Source: an uncultured Lachnospiraceae bacterium
Lineage (GTDB): Bacteria > Bacillota > Clostridia > Lachnospirales > Lachnospiraceae
Assembly (NCBI GenBank): GCA_902783305.1
Contig: CACZQU010000487.1
Span: 1-11,172 of the forward strand
Reading direction: 5' to 3'
Length of the DNA: 11,172 nucleotides
Of the stretch, positions 1-8,599 are shown in pieces. Under the pieces are notes generated by a model, which saw only the letters and a list, made by a program, of their open reading frames with translations, ran no database searches and had not been told where the DNA came from. Positions within the stretch are counted from its first letter, which is position 1; each line of letters starts with the position of its first letter. Made by a program: the position numbers and the translations under genes.

Positions 1-2091
1 ATGCGATACATCATGAATATGCGTCCCGTGCTCAATATGGATGCCCTCTTCTCTGACGGGTCGGAGTATTACAGGAGCCCCTCAGAACCAGTCCCCGGGG
101 AGAAGGTGAGGATCCGCTTCCGGACACAGAAAAACAATGTGGATGGTGTGCGCCTTGTCGCCGGTTCAACCCGGCTGGACATGGAATTGTGTGCCAGTGG
201 CAACGGATTTGATTATTACGAGGCTCAGCTTACGATGCCGGACAGTATTCTGAGATATCATTTCGAAATCAGTTATGGATGGAAGATTTGTTATTACAGC
301 TGTATCGGAGCCGAGAGAGAGTTGTCGGAACGAAGCGAATTTGAGATCTATCCCGGGTATAATACACCCGAATGGGCCAAAGGCGCGGTGATGTATCAGA
401 TTTTTGTCGATCGGTTCTGCCAGGGGGATCCCGGCAACAACGTGGAGACAGGGGAGTATTATTATATCGGCGACGTTTCCTCCAAAGTCGAGGACTGGGG
501 AAAGGTTCCTTCGGTGATGGGAGTACGGGAATTTTACGGAGGAGATCTGCAGGGAATCATGGATAAACTGGATTATCTGCAGGATCTGGGGATCGAGGTG
601 ATCTATCTCAATCCGATCTTTGTTTCTCCCAGCAACCACAAATATGACATCCAGGATTATGATTATGTCGATCCTCATTATGGAAAAATCGTGGTGGATA
701 TGGAGGACGGGCTCCTGGCGCAGGGAGATACGGACAATTCCCATGCGGCCAGGTATATCCGGCGGGTCTGTGACAAACGGAACCTTGAAGCCAGCAATGC
801 GTTTTTTGTGCAGCTGGTGGAGGAAATCCATTCCAGAGGAATGCGTATCATTATCGACGGAGTGTTCAACCATTGCGGTTCCTTCAATAAATGGATGGAC
901 CGGGAGAGAATTTATGAAAACGCGGAGGGGTATCCTCCGGGCGCTTTTGTCAGCGCAGACAGCCCTTACCGGGATTATTTTCAGTTCAGTGATCCGAACG
1001 GATGGCCCTTTAATACGAGCTATGACGGATGGTGGGCCCATGATACTTTGCCGAAGCTGAACTTTGAACAGTCGGAGGAGCTGTGTGAAGAGATTATCCG
1101 GATCGGGAAGAAATGGGTAGGACCTCCGTTCAACGTTGATGGATGGCGTCTCGATGTCGCTGCTGACCTGGGGCACAGCAATGAGTTCAATCATCAGTTC
1201 TGGCAGCGCTTCCGCAAGGCCGTGAAGGAAGTAAACCCGGAAGCAGTCATTCTGGCGGAGCATTATGGCAATCCTGAGAGATGGCTTCTTGGAAACGAAT
1301 GGGATACCGTCATGAATTATGACGCCTTTATGGAGCCGGTAACCTGGTTCCTGACCGGAATGGAGAAGCACTCTGATGAGTACCGTGAGGATCTGCTGGG
1401 AAACAGTGAGGCGTTTATCCATTCCATGAGAAATAACATGAGAGCCCTGCATATGTCCGCCTTATATTCCGCGATGAATGAGCTTTCCAACCATGACCAT
1501 TCCCGTTTTCTGACCAGAACGAACCACCGGGTCGGCAGAATTTCCTATGCCGGTGCCATGGCTGCTTCAGAAAATATCAATCCTGCTGTCATGAGGGAAG
1601 CCGTGGTGATTCAGATGACCTGGCCTGGATGTCCGACCATTTATTATGGAGATGAAGCGGGAGTCTGCGGGTTTACCGATCCGGATAACCGACGGACGTA
1701 TCCCTGGGGAAATGAAGATCAGACCATGCTTTCCTTTCACCGGACGGTGATTGCCATCCGGAAAAAATATGATTTTCTCAAAAAGGGCTCCGTGCAGTTT
1801 TTGTGGAATGACTGGCAGGGCTTATGCTATGGCCGCTTTTCCCATGATGAGAGAATGATCGTGATTATCAACAATCAGGATGCCTCCAGAGAGATGAATA
1901 TCGAAACCTGGAAGACCGGAATCAGCCGCCTGAAAACCTCCAATCTTACCCGGATCCTGCTTTCCTGTAAGGACGGCTTTACCGAAGACCCGGAGGAATA
2001 CCAGGCAGAGGGCGGGATTATTCATGTGGATATGCCTGCGTTTGGCGTGATGGTTCTCTATCATAAATGTGAAAACCCGTTCATCCGGTAA
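1..2091 (+). CDS. GH13 alpha-amylase-family glycoside hydrolase (neopullulanase/cyclomaltodextrinase-like)
   Basis: Predicted to hydrolyse alpha-1,4 (possibly alpha-1,6) glucosidic bonds in maltodextrins in the cytoplasm, since no signal peptide is visible. All four GH13 signature regions are present. Region I is DGVFNH (residues 286-291). Region II is GWRLDVA with the nucleophile Asp385. Region III is LAEHYG with the acid/base Glu420. Region IV is SNHDHS with Asp499. The barrel opens at about residue 128 with AVMYQIFVDRF. The first ~120 residues look like a beta-rich N-terminal domain of the CBM34/neopullulanase type, and the last ~85 form the usual C-terminal beta domain. At 696 residues it is about 100 longer than typical neopullulanases, partly from an insertion between residues ~222 and 270. 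The start is uncertain: ATG codons lie at 1, 13 and 19, and the upstream ribosome binding site is outside the window. The AraC gene follows after 9 bases, implying one transcript. Family assignment is secure; exact substrate is not. Confidence 0.93.
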   Translation: MRYIMNMRPVLNMDALFSDGSEYYRSPSEPVPGEKVRIRFRTQKNNVDGVRLVAGSTRLDMELCASGNGFDYYEAQLTMPDSILRYHFEISYGWKICYYSCIGAERELSERSEFEIYPGYNTPEWAKGAVMYQIFVDRFCQGDPGNNVETGEYYYIGDVSSKVEDWGKVPSVMGVREFYGGDLQGIMDKLDYLQDLGIEVIYLNPIFVSPSNHKYDIQDYDYVDPHYGKIVVDMEDGLLAQGDTDNSHAARYIRRVCDKRNLEASNAFFVQLVEEIHSRGMRIIIDGVFNHCGSFNKWMDRERIYENAEGYPPGAFVSADSPYRDYFQFSDPNGWPFNTSYDGWWAHDTLPKLNFEQSEELCEEIIRIGKKWVGPPFNVDGWRLDVAADLGHSNEFNHQFWQRFRKAVKEVNPEAVILAEHYGNPERWLLGNEWDTVMNYDAFMEPVTWFLTGMEKHSDEYREDLLGNSEAFIHSMRNNMRALHMSALYSAMNELSNHDHSRFLTRTNHRVGRISYAGAMAASENINPAVMREAVVIQMTWPGCPTIYYGDEAGVCGFTDPDNRRTYPWGNEDQTMLSFHRTVIAIRKKYDFLKKGSVQFLWNDWQGLCYGRFSHDERMIVIINNQDASREMNIETWKTGISRLKTSNLTRILLSCKDGFTEDPEEYQAEGGIIHVDMPAFGVMVLYHKCENPFIR

Positions 2092-2100
2092 GGAGGGGTA

Positions 2101-3246
2101 ATGGAACAGAATCTGGAAATAAAGACGAAGGAATATCCCGATGCGCATTTTCTGCTGGAGTATATGACAGCTGACGGTGCCAGGATGCGGGAAAACACGG
2201 ATCATGTTCCTGGACTTGAAATCATGGATTCCTGGGGAATGGCTGTGATGATCGAGGCGGTTCAGCCGTTTTTTGATACCGCCTCGGATCTTATCCGCGG
2301 AGAACTTTTCGGAGAGCTTCATCGGGATCTGTATTACCTGAATCTGAATCCCCACCAGTCGGTGGTCTTCTTTCCCCAGGATTTTGTGGACTATGAGCTG
2401 ATTGCCAGACAGATTTATTATTTTCTGAAAAGAAAATACACCGCAAGACTTTACCTGTCGGTAAGCCGGTCGTTTCACGGCATCGCAGAGCTTCCCGGGG
2501 TATTACGGCAGCTTGAACGCCTCATGGAGGAGCAGTATTATCATCCCGAGCATCACGTCTTTACGGAGAAGGAATCCGAGGAGACGGAGGTTACGGAGGA
2601 GGCTCAGGATTCCCGGCTGGTTCAGCTGATCTCAGAAGATATCAGCAAGAAGGATGTAGCCAGGCTGAGAAAGCACTGCAGACTCCTGATGGACAAGTAT
2701 CACAGACAATCTCAGTATTCCGCCATGTACATCAAGTTTGTCTTTTCCTCCATTCTTCAGGAGCTATTCCAGGAACCGAGGTTTGCGCGGATGAGAAGGC
2801 TGGAGCAGCAGATCGATAAGCTTTACAGCGCGACAAACATTGCGCAGATCCTGGAAATAACACGCCAGGAGGTGGCGGAGTACGGACTGTTTCTTGAGAG
2901 AGCCCTCAGCGATTCGCGCAGGGAGGTCGCGGCGGCGTGCAATTATATCCGTGAGAGATATCAGGACGATATCAGTGTCAGAGAGCTTGCCGGACTGGTT
3001 CATCTGCCGGAGGGATACCTGAGTTATCTTTTCCGCAGCGAGACAGGCATGAGTGTATACCGTTTTGTCATGAACGTCCGCCTGAACCAGGCTAAGGAAG
3101 CTTTGCGGACTACCGACCGCCGGATCGAGCAGATCAGCATGCAGTCGGGGATACGGAATCCGGAGTATTTCAACCGCGCGTTTGAGAACCATTTCGGTCT
3201 GTCGCCGGAGGAGTACCGGATCCGGTCAAGAGGACGAGTCGTGTGA
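2101..3246 (+). CDS. AraC/XylS-family transcriptional regulator
   Basis: A DNA-binding transcription factor of 381 residues. The C-terminal ~100 residues (about 277-377) carry the double helix-turn-helix of the AraC family: the first helix pair around ISVRELAGLVHLPEGYLSYLFR and the second around IEQISMQSGIRNPEYFNRAFENHFG, ending in the family-typical SPEEYR. The N-terminal part is not a classic arabinose-binding cupin. Residues ~80-155 (including LYLSVSRSFHGIAELPG followed by an acidic/aromatic helix) resemble the degenerate GGDEF-like middle domain of YesN-type regulators, but no receiver domain is present. The ribosome binding site AGGAGG at 2091-2096 overlaps the stop codon of the upstream glycoside hydrolase, so the two genes are probably cotranscribed and translationally linked. 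Likely target: maltodextrin or starch-use genes, by context only. No terminator hairpin is visible directly after the gene. Confidence 0.92.
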   Translation: MEQNLEIKTKEYPDAHFLLEYMTADGARMRENTDHVPGLEIMDSWGMAVMIEAVQPFFDTASDLIRGELFGELHRDLYYLNLNPHQSVVFFPQDFVDYELIARQIYYFLKRKYTARLYLSVSRSFHGIAELPGVLRQLERLMEEQYYHPEHHVFTEKESEETEVTEEAQDSRLVQLISEDISKKDVARLRKHCRLLMDKYHRQSQYSAMYIKFVFSSILQELFQEPRFARMRRLEQQIDKLYSATNIAQILEITRQEVAEYGLFLERALSDSRREVAAACNYIRERYQDDISVRELAGLVHLPEGYLSYLFRSETGMSVYRFVMNVRLNQAKEALRTTDRRIEQISMQSGIRNPEYFNRAFENHFGLSPEEYRIRSRGRVV

Positions 3247-3291
3247 TCATCAGCTGAAAACAGAAAAAACATGAAAATTTAAAAAAAGGGC

Positions 3292-3320
3292 TTGCATTAC
3301 CCGCAAAGATGTGCTACTAT
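3292..3320 (+). promoter_or_regulatory. Sigma-A promoter of the tRNA-Glu gene
   Basis: A -35 box TTGCAT (3292-3297) and a -10 box TACTAT (3315-3320) are separated by exactly 17 bases. The region just upstream is A-rich (3260-3287), as expected of an UP element at a stable-RNA promoter. Transcription should begin near 3327, leaving a leader of about 12 bases before the mature tRNA. Confidence 0.82.
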
Positions 3321-3338
3321 TAGTGAGTCGCATGACAA

Positions 3339-3410
3339 GGCCAGTTGGTCAAGGGGTCAAGACGCCGCCCTCTCACGGCGGAAACACGAGTTCGATTCTC
3401 GTACTGGCTA
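3339..3410 (+). tRNA. tRNA-Glu (anticodon CUC)
   Basis: A 72-base cloverleaf can be drawn directly. The acceptor stem GGCCAGT pairs with ACTGGCT (with a G-U pair at position 1-72), and the discriminator base is A at 3410. The D stem is GTC/GAC. The anticodon stem CCGCC/GGCGG encloses the loop CTCTCAC, giving anticodon CTC, which reads GAG (Glu). The T arm is ACGAG-TTCGATT-CTCGT. The 3' CCA is not encoded directly after the discriminator (the next bases are TCCA), so it would be added by the CCA-adding enzyme. The gene stands alone with its own promoter and terminator. Confidence 0.95.
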
Positions 3411-3417
3411 TCCATGG

Positions 3418-3450
3418 AGCAATCAGAGATCTTCTCTGGTTGCTTTTTTT
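3418..3450 (+). terminator. Rho-independent terminator after tRNA-Glu
   Basis: A 12-bp stem (3418-3429 with 3433-3444, one G-U pair) closes a three-base loop and is followed by a run of T to position 3450. It ends the tRNA transcript and separates it from the topoisomerase genes. Confidence 0.9.
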
Positions 3451-3460
3451 ACGCGCTGAT

Positions 3461-3490
3461 TTTCCGGGCCGGAAACCGCGTTTTCCGCCC
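3461..3490 (+). promoter_or_regulatory. Overlapping inverted repeats upstream of parE
   Basis: Positions 3461-3475 are a perfect 7-bp inverted repeat around a central G (TTTCCGG-G-CCGGAAA). The same GGAAA can alternatively pair with TTTCC at 3482-3486, extended by GGGC/GCCC, to make a hairpin spanning 3466-3490 with one bulged C. There is no T-run after it, so it does not look like a terminator. It could be an operator or a leader-RNA structure for the topoisomerase operon. No convincing promoter could be picked out in this stretch. Function is unknown. Confidence 0.35.
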
Positions 3491-3561
3491 TGATGCGAAG
3501 GACTGAACAGTACCGCTTTCAGCGCATTGATGTCCTGTGTTTACAGATGAGGAGGAAAATA

Positions 3562-5487
3562 ATGACCGCACATGAGACCTATGACGCAGCGAGCATTTCT
3601 GTCCTGGAAGGACTGGAGGCTGTGCGGAAGAGGCCTGGGATGTATATCGGAAGCGTGTCCCGCAAGGGTCTTAACCATTTGATCTATGAAATCGTTGACA
3701 ATGCCGTGGACGAGCACCTGGCAGGATATTGCTTCAGGATCCAGGTGATTCTGGAAAAGGACGGATCCTGTACCGTGACAGATGACGGACGGGGTATTCC
3801 TGTTGATCTCCACGAGAAAGGAGTCCCTGCGGAGCGTCTGGTCTTTACGACACTGCATGCCGGGGGAAAATTCGACAACAGCGCTTATAAAACCAGCGGA
3901 GGGCTGCATGGCGTCGGTTCGAGTGTTGTCAATGCCCTGTCCTTGTGGCTGGATGTGAGGATCAGCCGGGATGGGTTTGTCTATCATGATTATTATGAGA
4001 AGGGAGAGCCTGCGCTGGAGCTTGACGAAGGCTTTCTCCCGAAGGTCGGAAAGTCTTCCCGGACGGGAACCGCTGTCCGTTTTCTGCCGGATCCCGAAAT
4101 TTTTGAACGAACGGATTTCTCGGCAGCTGAGGTCAAAAGCCGTCTTCATGAGACAGCATACCTGAATCCTGAGCTTATACTTGAGTTTGAGGACCGAAGA
4201 AGCGCAGGGGCAGAGAAGGTGATTTTTCATGAACCGGAGGGACTTGCCGGTTTCGTCAGAGACCTGAATCAGCACACGGAGGTTCTCCACGATCCGGTCT
4301 GCCTCAAGGGAGAGGCGGAAGGAATCAAGGTGGATATTTCCTTTCAGTACTGTACGGAATTCCGGGAGAATGTCCTGGGGTTCTGCAACAACATCTATAA
4401 TTCCGAAGGCGGGACGCACCTGACCGGTTTTAAGACGACGTTTACGGCGGTGATGAACACCTATGCCAGACAGATCGGTCTGCTCAAGGAAAAGGATGCG
4501 AACTTCACCGGGGCGGATATCCGTAACGGTCTTACCGCCGTGATCTCCATCAAACACCCGGATCCCCGGTTTGAAGGCCAGACAAAGACCAAACTGGACA
4601 ACCAGGATGCAGCCAAAGCTGTGGGAAAAGTGGCCGGAGAACAGCTGGTGCTGTATTTCGACAGAAATCTCGAAACGCTGAAATCCGTGCTTTCCTGCGC
4701 GGAGAAGGCGGCGAAGATCCGCAGGAGTCAGGAAAGGGCAAAAACGAATCTTCTGACCAGGCAGAAATATTCCTTTGACACTAACGGCAAGCTGGCAAAC
4801 TGTGAAAAAAAGGATCCGGCTCAGTGTGAGATCTTCATTGTCGAGGGCGATTCGGCCGGAGGTTCGGCGAAAACCGCCAGGAACCGCAACTATCAGGCAA
4901 TTCTGCCGATACGGGGGAAAATTCTCAATGTAGAGAAAGCATCCATTGACAAGGTGCTTGCCAATGCCGAGATCAAGACAATGATCAATGCTTTCGGATG
5001 TGGATTTTCGGAAGGCTATGGAAATGATTTTGATATCGGAAAGCTTCGGTATGACAAAATAGTGATAATGGCTGATGCCGATGTGGACGGAGCTCATATC
5101 TCCACTCTTCTTCTGACCCTGTTTTACCGGTTTATGCCGGAGCTGATTACCCAGGGCCATGTATATATCGCAATGCCTCCCCTTTACAAAGCAATGCCGA
5201 AGAAAGGCAGTGAAGAGTATCTGTATGACGATAAAGCGCTGGAGGCTTATCGCAGACGCCACAAGCCCGGGACCTTTACTCTTCAGAGATATAAAGGACT
5301 GGGGGAGATGGACGCGGAGCAGCTCTGGGAGACCACGCTTAATCCGGAAACCAGAAGGATGAAGCAGGTCGGGATAGAGGATGCCAGGATGGCCTCTGAC
5401 GTGACGGAGGTATTGATGGGAAGTGAAGTCCCTCCGCGGAAGGCATTTATATATGAGCACGCAAAAGATGCGGAGCTGGATGTCTGA
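3562..5487 (+). CDS. parE: Type IIA topoisomerase subunit B (ParE/GyrB family), probable topoisomerase IV
   Basis: This is the ATP-driven gate subunit that works with the A subunit encoded next. The start is placed at ATG 3562 because AGGAGG (3550-3555) lies 6 bases upstream and homology-like sequence begins there; an in-frame ATG at 3493 adds 23 residues without family character. Product 641 residues. The GHKL ATPase site shows EIVDNAVDE (Glu43, Asn47), DDGRGIP (74-80) and GGLHGVGSS (113-121). The TOPRIM metal site shows VEGDSAGGSAK (Glu428) and ADADVDGAH (Asp505, Asp507, Asp509). QRYKGLGEMD lies near the C-terminus. The length matches Gram-positive GyrB/ParE without the extra insert of proteobacterial GyrB. 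Some stretches (RGKILNVEKA) are GyrB-like, so ParE is assigned mainly because the partner lacks a GyrA box and no recF or dnaN lies upstream. Certain as a type IIA B subunit; ParE versus a second gyrase is less certain. Confidence 0.9.
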   Translation: MTAHETYDAASISVLEGLEAVRKRPGMYIGSVSRKGLNHLIYEIVDNAVDEHLAGYCFRIQVILEKDGSCTVTDDGRGIPVDLHEKGVPAERLVFTTLHAGGKFDNSAYKTSGGLHGVGSSVVNALSLWLDVRISRDGFVYHDYYEKGEPALELDEGFLPKVGKSSRTGTAVRFLPDPEIFERTDFSAAEVKSRLHETAYLNPELILEFEDRRSAGAEKVIFHEPEGLAGFVRDLNQHTEVLHDPVCLKGEAEGIKVDISFQYCTEFRENVLGFCNNIYNSEGGTHLTGFKTTFTAVMNTYARQIGLLKEKDANFTGADIRNGLTAVISIKHPDPRFEGQTKTKLDNQDAAKAVGKVAGEQLVLYFDRNLETLKSVLSCAEKAAKIRRSQERAKTNLLTRQKYSFDTNGKLANCEKKDPAQCEIFIVEGDSAGGSAKTARNRNYQAILPIRGKILNVEKASIDKVLANAEIKTMINAFGCGFSEGYGNDFDIGKLRYDKIVIMADADVDGAHISTLLLTLFYRFMPELITQGHVYIAMPPLYKAMPKKGSEEYLYDDKALEAYRRRHKPGTFTLQRYKGLGEMDAEQLWETTLNPETRRMKQVGIEDARMASDVTEVLMGSEVPPRKAFIYEHAKDAELDV

Positions 5488-5506
5488 CGGAATAAGGAAG
5501 GTATGA

Positions 5507-7753
5507 ATGGAAACGAAACAGGAAAACATCATTCGGACAGATTATGCCGAAGAAATGCAGAAATCCTATATTGATTATGCGATGAGCGTCATAGTTTCCC
5601 GTGCTCTTCCTGATGTACGGGACGGACTCAAGCCGGTCCAGAGACGGACGCTGTATGACATGTACGAGCTGGGTATCCGGTATGACAGGCCGTACAGGAA
5701 ATGTGCGCGTATCGTGGGAGACACGATGGGTAAATATCATCCCCACGGGGACAGCTCGATCTATGAGGCACTGGTGGTGATGGCGCAGGACTTCAAAAAG
5801 GGCTGTACCCTGGTGGATGGACATGGCAATTTCGGCTCCATCGAAGGGGACGGAGCTGCCGCCATGAGATATACGGAGGCCAGGCTGCAGAAAATCACAC
5901 AGGACGTTTTTCTTGCCGACCTGGACAAGAATGTCGTCGATTTCCTTCCCAATTTTGACGAGACGGAGAAGGAACCTTCAGTGCTTCCGGTGCGGATCCC
6001 CAACCTGCTGGTAAATGGGGCTGACGGGATTGCCGTCGGGATGGCGACCAGCATTCCGCCTCACAATCTCGCGGAAGTGGTGGATGCGGTAAAGGCCTAC
6101 ATGAAAAATCCCGAAATCAGTGTCAAGGGACTGATGCGCTACATGAAGGGACCGGATTTCCCCACAGGAGGAATAATCGTCAACAAGGATGATCTCCCTG
6201 CCATCTATGAAACCGGTACCGGCAAGATCCGTGTCCGCGGAAGAGTGGAAACCGAGAAGCTCCCGGGGGGAAGGCAGCAGCTGGTGGTGACCCAGATCCC
6301 CTATCCGATGCTGGGCGCGAATATCGGGAAATTCCTGAATGACGCGGCATCCCTGGTGGAGACCCGCAAGACGACGGATATCGTGGATATCTCCAATCAG
6401 TCCTCGAAGGAGGGGATCCGGATTGTAATTGAGCTCCGCAAGGGAGCGGATCCGGAAGCATTGAAAAATCTTCTTTACAAAAAAACCCGTCTGGAGGATA
6501 CTTTTGGTGTGAATATGCTTGCCGTAGCGGACGGCAGGCCGGAGACCCTGTCCCTGCGGCAGATCATCGAGCATCACGTGGATTTTCTGTTTGAGATTTC
6601 CAACCGGAAATACCGGAACCTTCTCGCAAAAGAGCAGGAAAAGCAGGAGATTCAGGAGGGTCTGATACAGGCATGTGATGTCATTGACCTGATTATCGAA
6701 ATCCTCAGGGGAAGCCAGAGCCGGGAACAGGCGATGAAATGCCTGTCAGAAGGAGTCACCGAGGGGATCCGCTTCAGGACGAAAACCAGCCAGAAACAGG
6801 CGGCAAAGCTTCATTTTACGGAAAAGCAGGCTGCGGCCATTCTGGATATGCGCCTTCACCGGCTGATCGGGCTCGAGCTGACGGCACTTATCCAGGAGCA
6901 TGAACAGACGCTGGCGAATATCGCCCGGTATGAAGAATTGCTGAACAATTATGACGAGATGGCAGGACTGTTAATCAAAGAGCTGGACGCGGTGAAACGG
7001 GAGTTTGGCGTCGCCAGAAAGACCTCCATAGAAAACGCGGAGGAGGCGGTTTTTGAGGAAACGCCGCCGGAGGAGATTGAGCTCTGCTTCCTGATGGATC
7101 GTTTTGGCTACATGAAGACGATTGATATGACAGCCTATGAGAGAAACAAGGAGGCTGCAGAGAAAGAAAACCGTTTTGTATTCCCTGTGATGAGCGGCGG
7201 GAGGATCGCGCTTTTTACAGATACCGGCAAGATGCATACGGTAAGAGTGAAAGAGATTCCTTCCGTCAGGTTCCGGGATAAGGGAATCCCTGCGGATAAT
7301 GTCAGCAACTATGATTCCTCCCAGGAGAGGATTCTGTTTGCGGCGGATATGGCGAAGCTCAGCGAATCGGTGCTTTTGTTTGTCTCCCGGGATTCCATGT
7401 GCAAGCAGGTGCCGGGAAGCGAGTTTGAGACCTCCCGGAAGACCACTCAGTCGACGAAGCTGGGAGAGGGAGATCAGCTGGTTTATGTCGGCCCATGTCA
7501 GGAGATTGAGCAGCTTCTCCTTCAGACTTCCTCAGGCTGTCTGCTGCGCTTCCTGATGACGGAGGTTTCTTCCATGAAGAAAACATCGATAGGTGTGAGA
7601 GGAATGAAGCTTTCCAAGGGGGATTATGTGGAGAAGGCATTTCCTCTGGCCGGTGAAGCGGAACTGACTCTTTCGATTGATGACAGAGAATATCCCGTCT
7701 CGAAGGTCCGTCTTTCCCGCCGGGATGCCAGAGGATCCAGGCCGAAGCTCTGA
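5507..7753 (+). CDS. parC: Type IIA topoisomerase subunit A (ParC/GyrA family), probable topoisomerase IV
   Basis: This is the DNA-breaking and rejoining subunit, 748 residues. The catalytic tyrosine is Tyr122 in [10 protein letters not shown], preceded by Arg121. The quinolone-determining region reads [12 protein letters not shown], with Ser83 and Glu87 at the positions of Ser83/Asp87 in E. coli GyrA, the form usually associated with susceptibility. After the winged-helix and coiled-coil regions (to about residue 500) comes a beta-pinwheel domain of ~240 residues. At the place where gyrases carry the GyrA box (QRRGGKG-like), this protein has [14 protein letters not shown] instead, and no equivalent occurs elsewhere, so DNA wrapping and negative supercoiling are not expected. 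That points to topoisomerase IV (decatenation). The start ATG 5507 follows AAGGAAGG (5494-5501), 19 bases after the B-subunit stop, so the two genes form an operon. Certain as an A subunit; ParC is favoured. Confidence 0.9.
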   Translation: METKQENIIRTDYAEEMQKSYIDYAMSVIVSRALPDVRDGLKPVQRRTLYDMYELGIRYDRPYRKCARIVGDTMGKYHPHGDSSIYEALVVMAQDFKKGCTLVDGHGNFGSIEGDGAAAMRYTEARLQKITQDVFLADLDKNVVDFLPNFDETEKEPSVLPVRIPNLLVNGADGIAVGMATSIPPHNLAEVVDAVKAYMKNPEISVKGLMRYMKGPDFPTGGIIVNKDDLPAIYETGTGKIRVRGRVETEKLPGGRQQLVVTQIPYPMLGANIGKFLNDAASLVETRKTTDIVDISNQSSKEGIRIVIELRKGADPEALKNLLYKKTRLEDTFGVNMLAVADGRPETLSLRQIIEHHVDFLFEISNRKYRNLLAKEQEKQEIQEGLIQACDVIDLIIEILRGSQSREQAMKCLSEGVTEGIRFRTKTSQKQAAKLHFTEKQAAAILDMRLHRLIGLELTALIQEHEQTLANIARYEELLNNYDEMAGLLIKELDAVKREFGVARKTSIENAEEAVFEETPPEEIELCFLMDRFGYMKTIDMTAYERNKEAAEKENRFVFPVMSGGRIALFTDTGKMHTVRVKEIPSVRFRDKGIPADNVSNYDSSQERILFAADMAKLSESVLLFVSRDSMCKQVPGSEFETSRKTTQSTKLGEGDQLVYVGPCQEIEQLLLQTSSGCLLRFLMTEVSSMKKTSIGVRGMKLSKGDYVEKAFPLAGEAELTLSIDDREYPVSKVRLSRRDARGSRPKL

Positions 7754-7793
7754 TCAGACGTTACTAACGGGAATCATTTATGGGGAGGGCGGT

Positions 7794-8540
7794 ATGGATC
7801 AGGCACAGATGAGGAAACTCCTGGAAAATGTCGCAAGGGGCTCCGCAAGCGTGGAGGAAGCACTTCTTGAGCTCAGGAAAGCGCCGGTAGAGGATCTGGG
7901 CTATGCACGGATAGATCATCACCGGGCTGTGCGACAGGGAATCGCGGAGGTCATCTACGGCGCGGGAAAAACGCCGGAGCAGATCGCAGGGATCACTTCC
8001 GCCATGCTTGCGAAAGGTCAGAAAACGGTTCTGATTACGAGAATGAGTCCGGACGCTTATGAGACTGTCCGGAATCAGATAGAAATCGATTATGATCCGG
8101 TGAGCCGCACAGGCATAGCCGGCAGTATCCCGGACGCAGACGGACAGGGAAGAATCGTGATTGCCACCGGAGGAACCAGCGACATCCGCGTCGCACAGGA
8201 AGCCGCCAGGACGGCATTGGCTCTTGGCAATGACGTGGTAAAGCTGTATGATGTGGGAGTGGCAGGGATTCACCGTCTGCTTGGACATCTGGATGAGATT
8301 ATGTCTGCGAGGGTGATTGTGGCGATCGCCGGTATGGAAGGGGCTTTAGCCAGCGTGATCGGCGGTCTGGCGGACTGTCCGGTGATCGCGGTGCCTACGA
8401 GTGTAGGGTATGGCGCCAGCTTTGGAGGAATTTCCGCCCTGCTGTCGATGCTGAATTCCTGTGCGAGTGGGGTGAGTGTGGTGAATATTGACAATGGATT
8501 TGGCGCCGGTTATCTGGCAAGTATGATTAACCATCTGTAG
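7794..8540 (+). CDS. larB: LarB, nickel-pincer cofactor biosynthesis carboxylase/hydrolase
   Basis: LarB carboxylates the pyridinium ring of nicotinic acid adenine dinucleotide and cleaves its phosphoanhydride, giving pyridinium-3,5-biscarboxylic acid mononucleotide, the first step towards the nickel-pincer nucleotide. The 248-residue product has the family's short N-terminal helical part followed by a PurE-like C-terminal domain. Visible family blocks include VIATGGTSDIRVAQEA (122-137), KLYDVGVAGIHRLL (150-163), AIAGMEGALASVIGGL (177-192) and VPTSVGYGASFGG (200-212). Cys223 in NSCASGVSVVNIDNGFGAG sits where the LarB cysteine that binds the substrate ring is expected. ATG 7794 is chosen over upstream in-frame starts because GGGGAGGG lies just before it and the family sequence begins there; an earlier start at 7677 would overlap parC by 77 bases. 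It follows parC by 40 bases with no terminator between, so readthrough is possible. Confidence 0.93.
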   Translation: MDQAQMRKLLENVARGSASVEEALLELRKAPVEDLGYARIDHHRAVRQGIAEVIYGAGKTPEQIAGITSAMLAKGQKTVLITRMSPDAYETVRNQIEIDYDPVSRTGIAGSIPDADGQGRIVIATGGTSDIRVAQEAARTALALGNDVVKLYDVGVAGIHRLLGHLDEIMSARVIVAIAGMEGALASVIGGLADCPVIAVPTSVGYGASFGGISALLSMLNSCASGVSVVNIDNGFGAGYLASMINHL

Positions 8541-8599
8541 GGAGATGGCTGCCGGGGCATTGGTGAAGAAACCAGTTTGTATTATACAGGAGAATTGCA

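Noticed and set aside
166..1452. A 428-codon reverse-strand open frame opposite the GH13 gene
   Set aside because: The + strand carries intact catalytic regions I-IV throughout this span; the reverse frame is a shadow with no start signal.
3339..3410. tRNA-Glu as an integration site for a mobile element
   Set aside because: No integrase and no repeat of the tRNA 3' end were found in the window.
3311..3493. A 60-codon open frame running through the tRNA
   Set aside because: It covers the tRNA promoter, tRNA-Glu and its terminator; no ribosome binding site or protein-like composition.
3541..5532. A 663-codon reverse-strand open frame opposite parE
   Set aside because: It mirrors the codon pattern of parE, which has every catalytic motif on the + strand; the reverse product resembles no family I know.
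7759..7769. Small inverted repeat CGTTA-C-TAACG between parC and larB as a terminator
   Set aside because: The loop is one base and there is no T-run, so it would not terminate transcription.
8560..8588. Possible promoter TTGGTG-17-TATACA between larB and larC
   Set aside because: The -10 box is weak and abuts the larC ribosome binding site, so a transcript would begin almost at the start codon; cotranscription from upstream is simpler.
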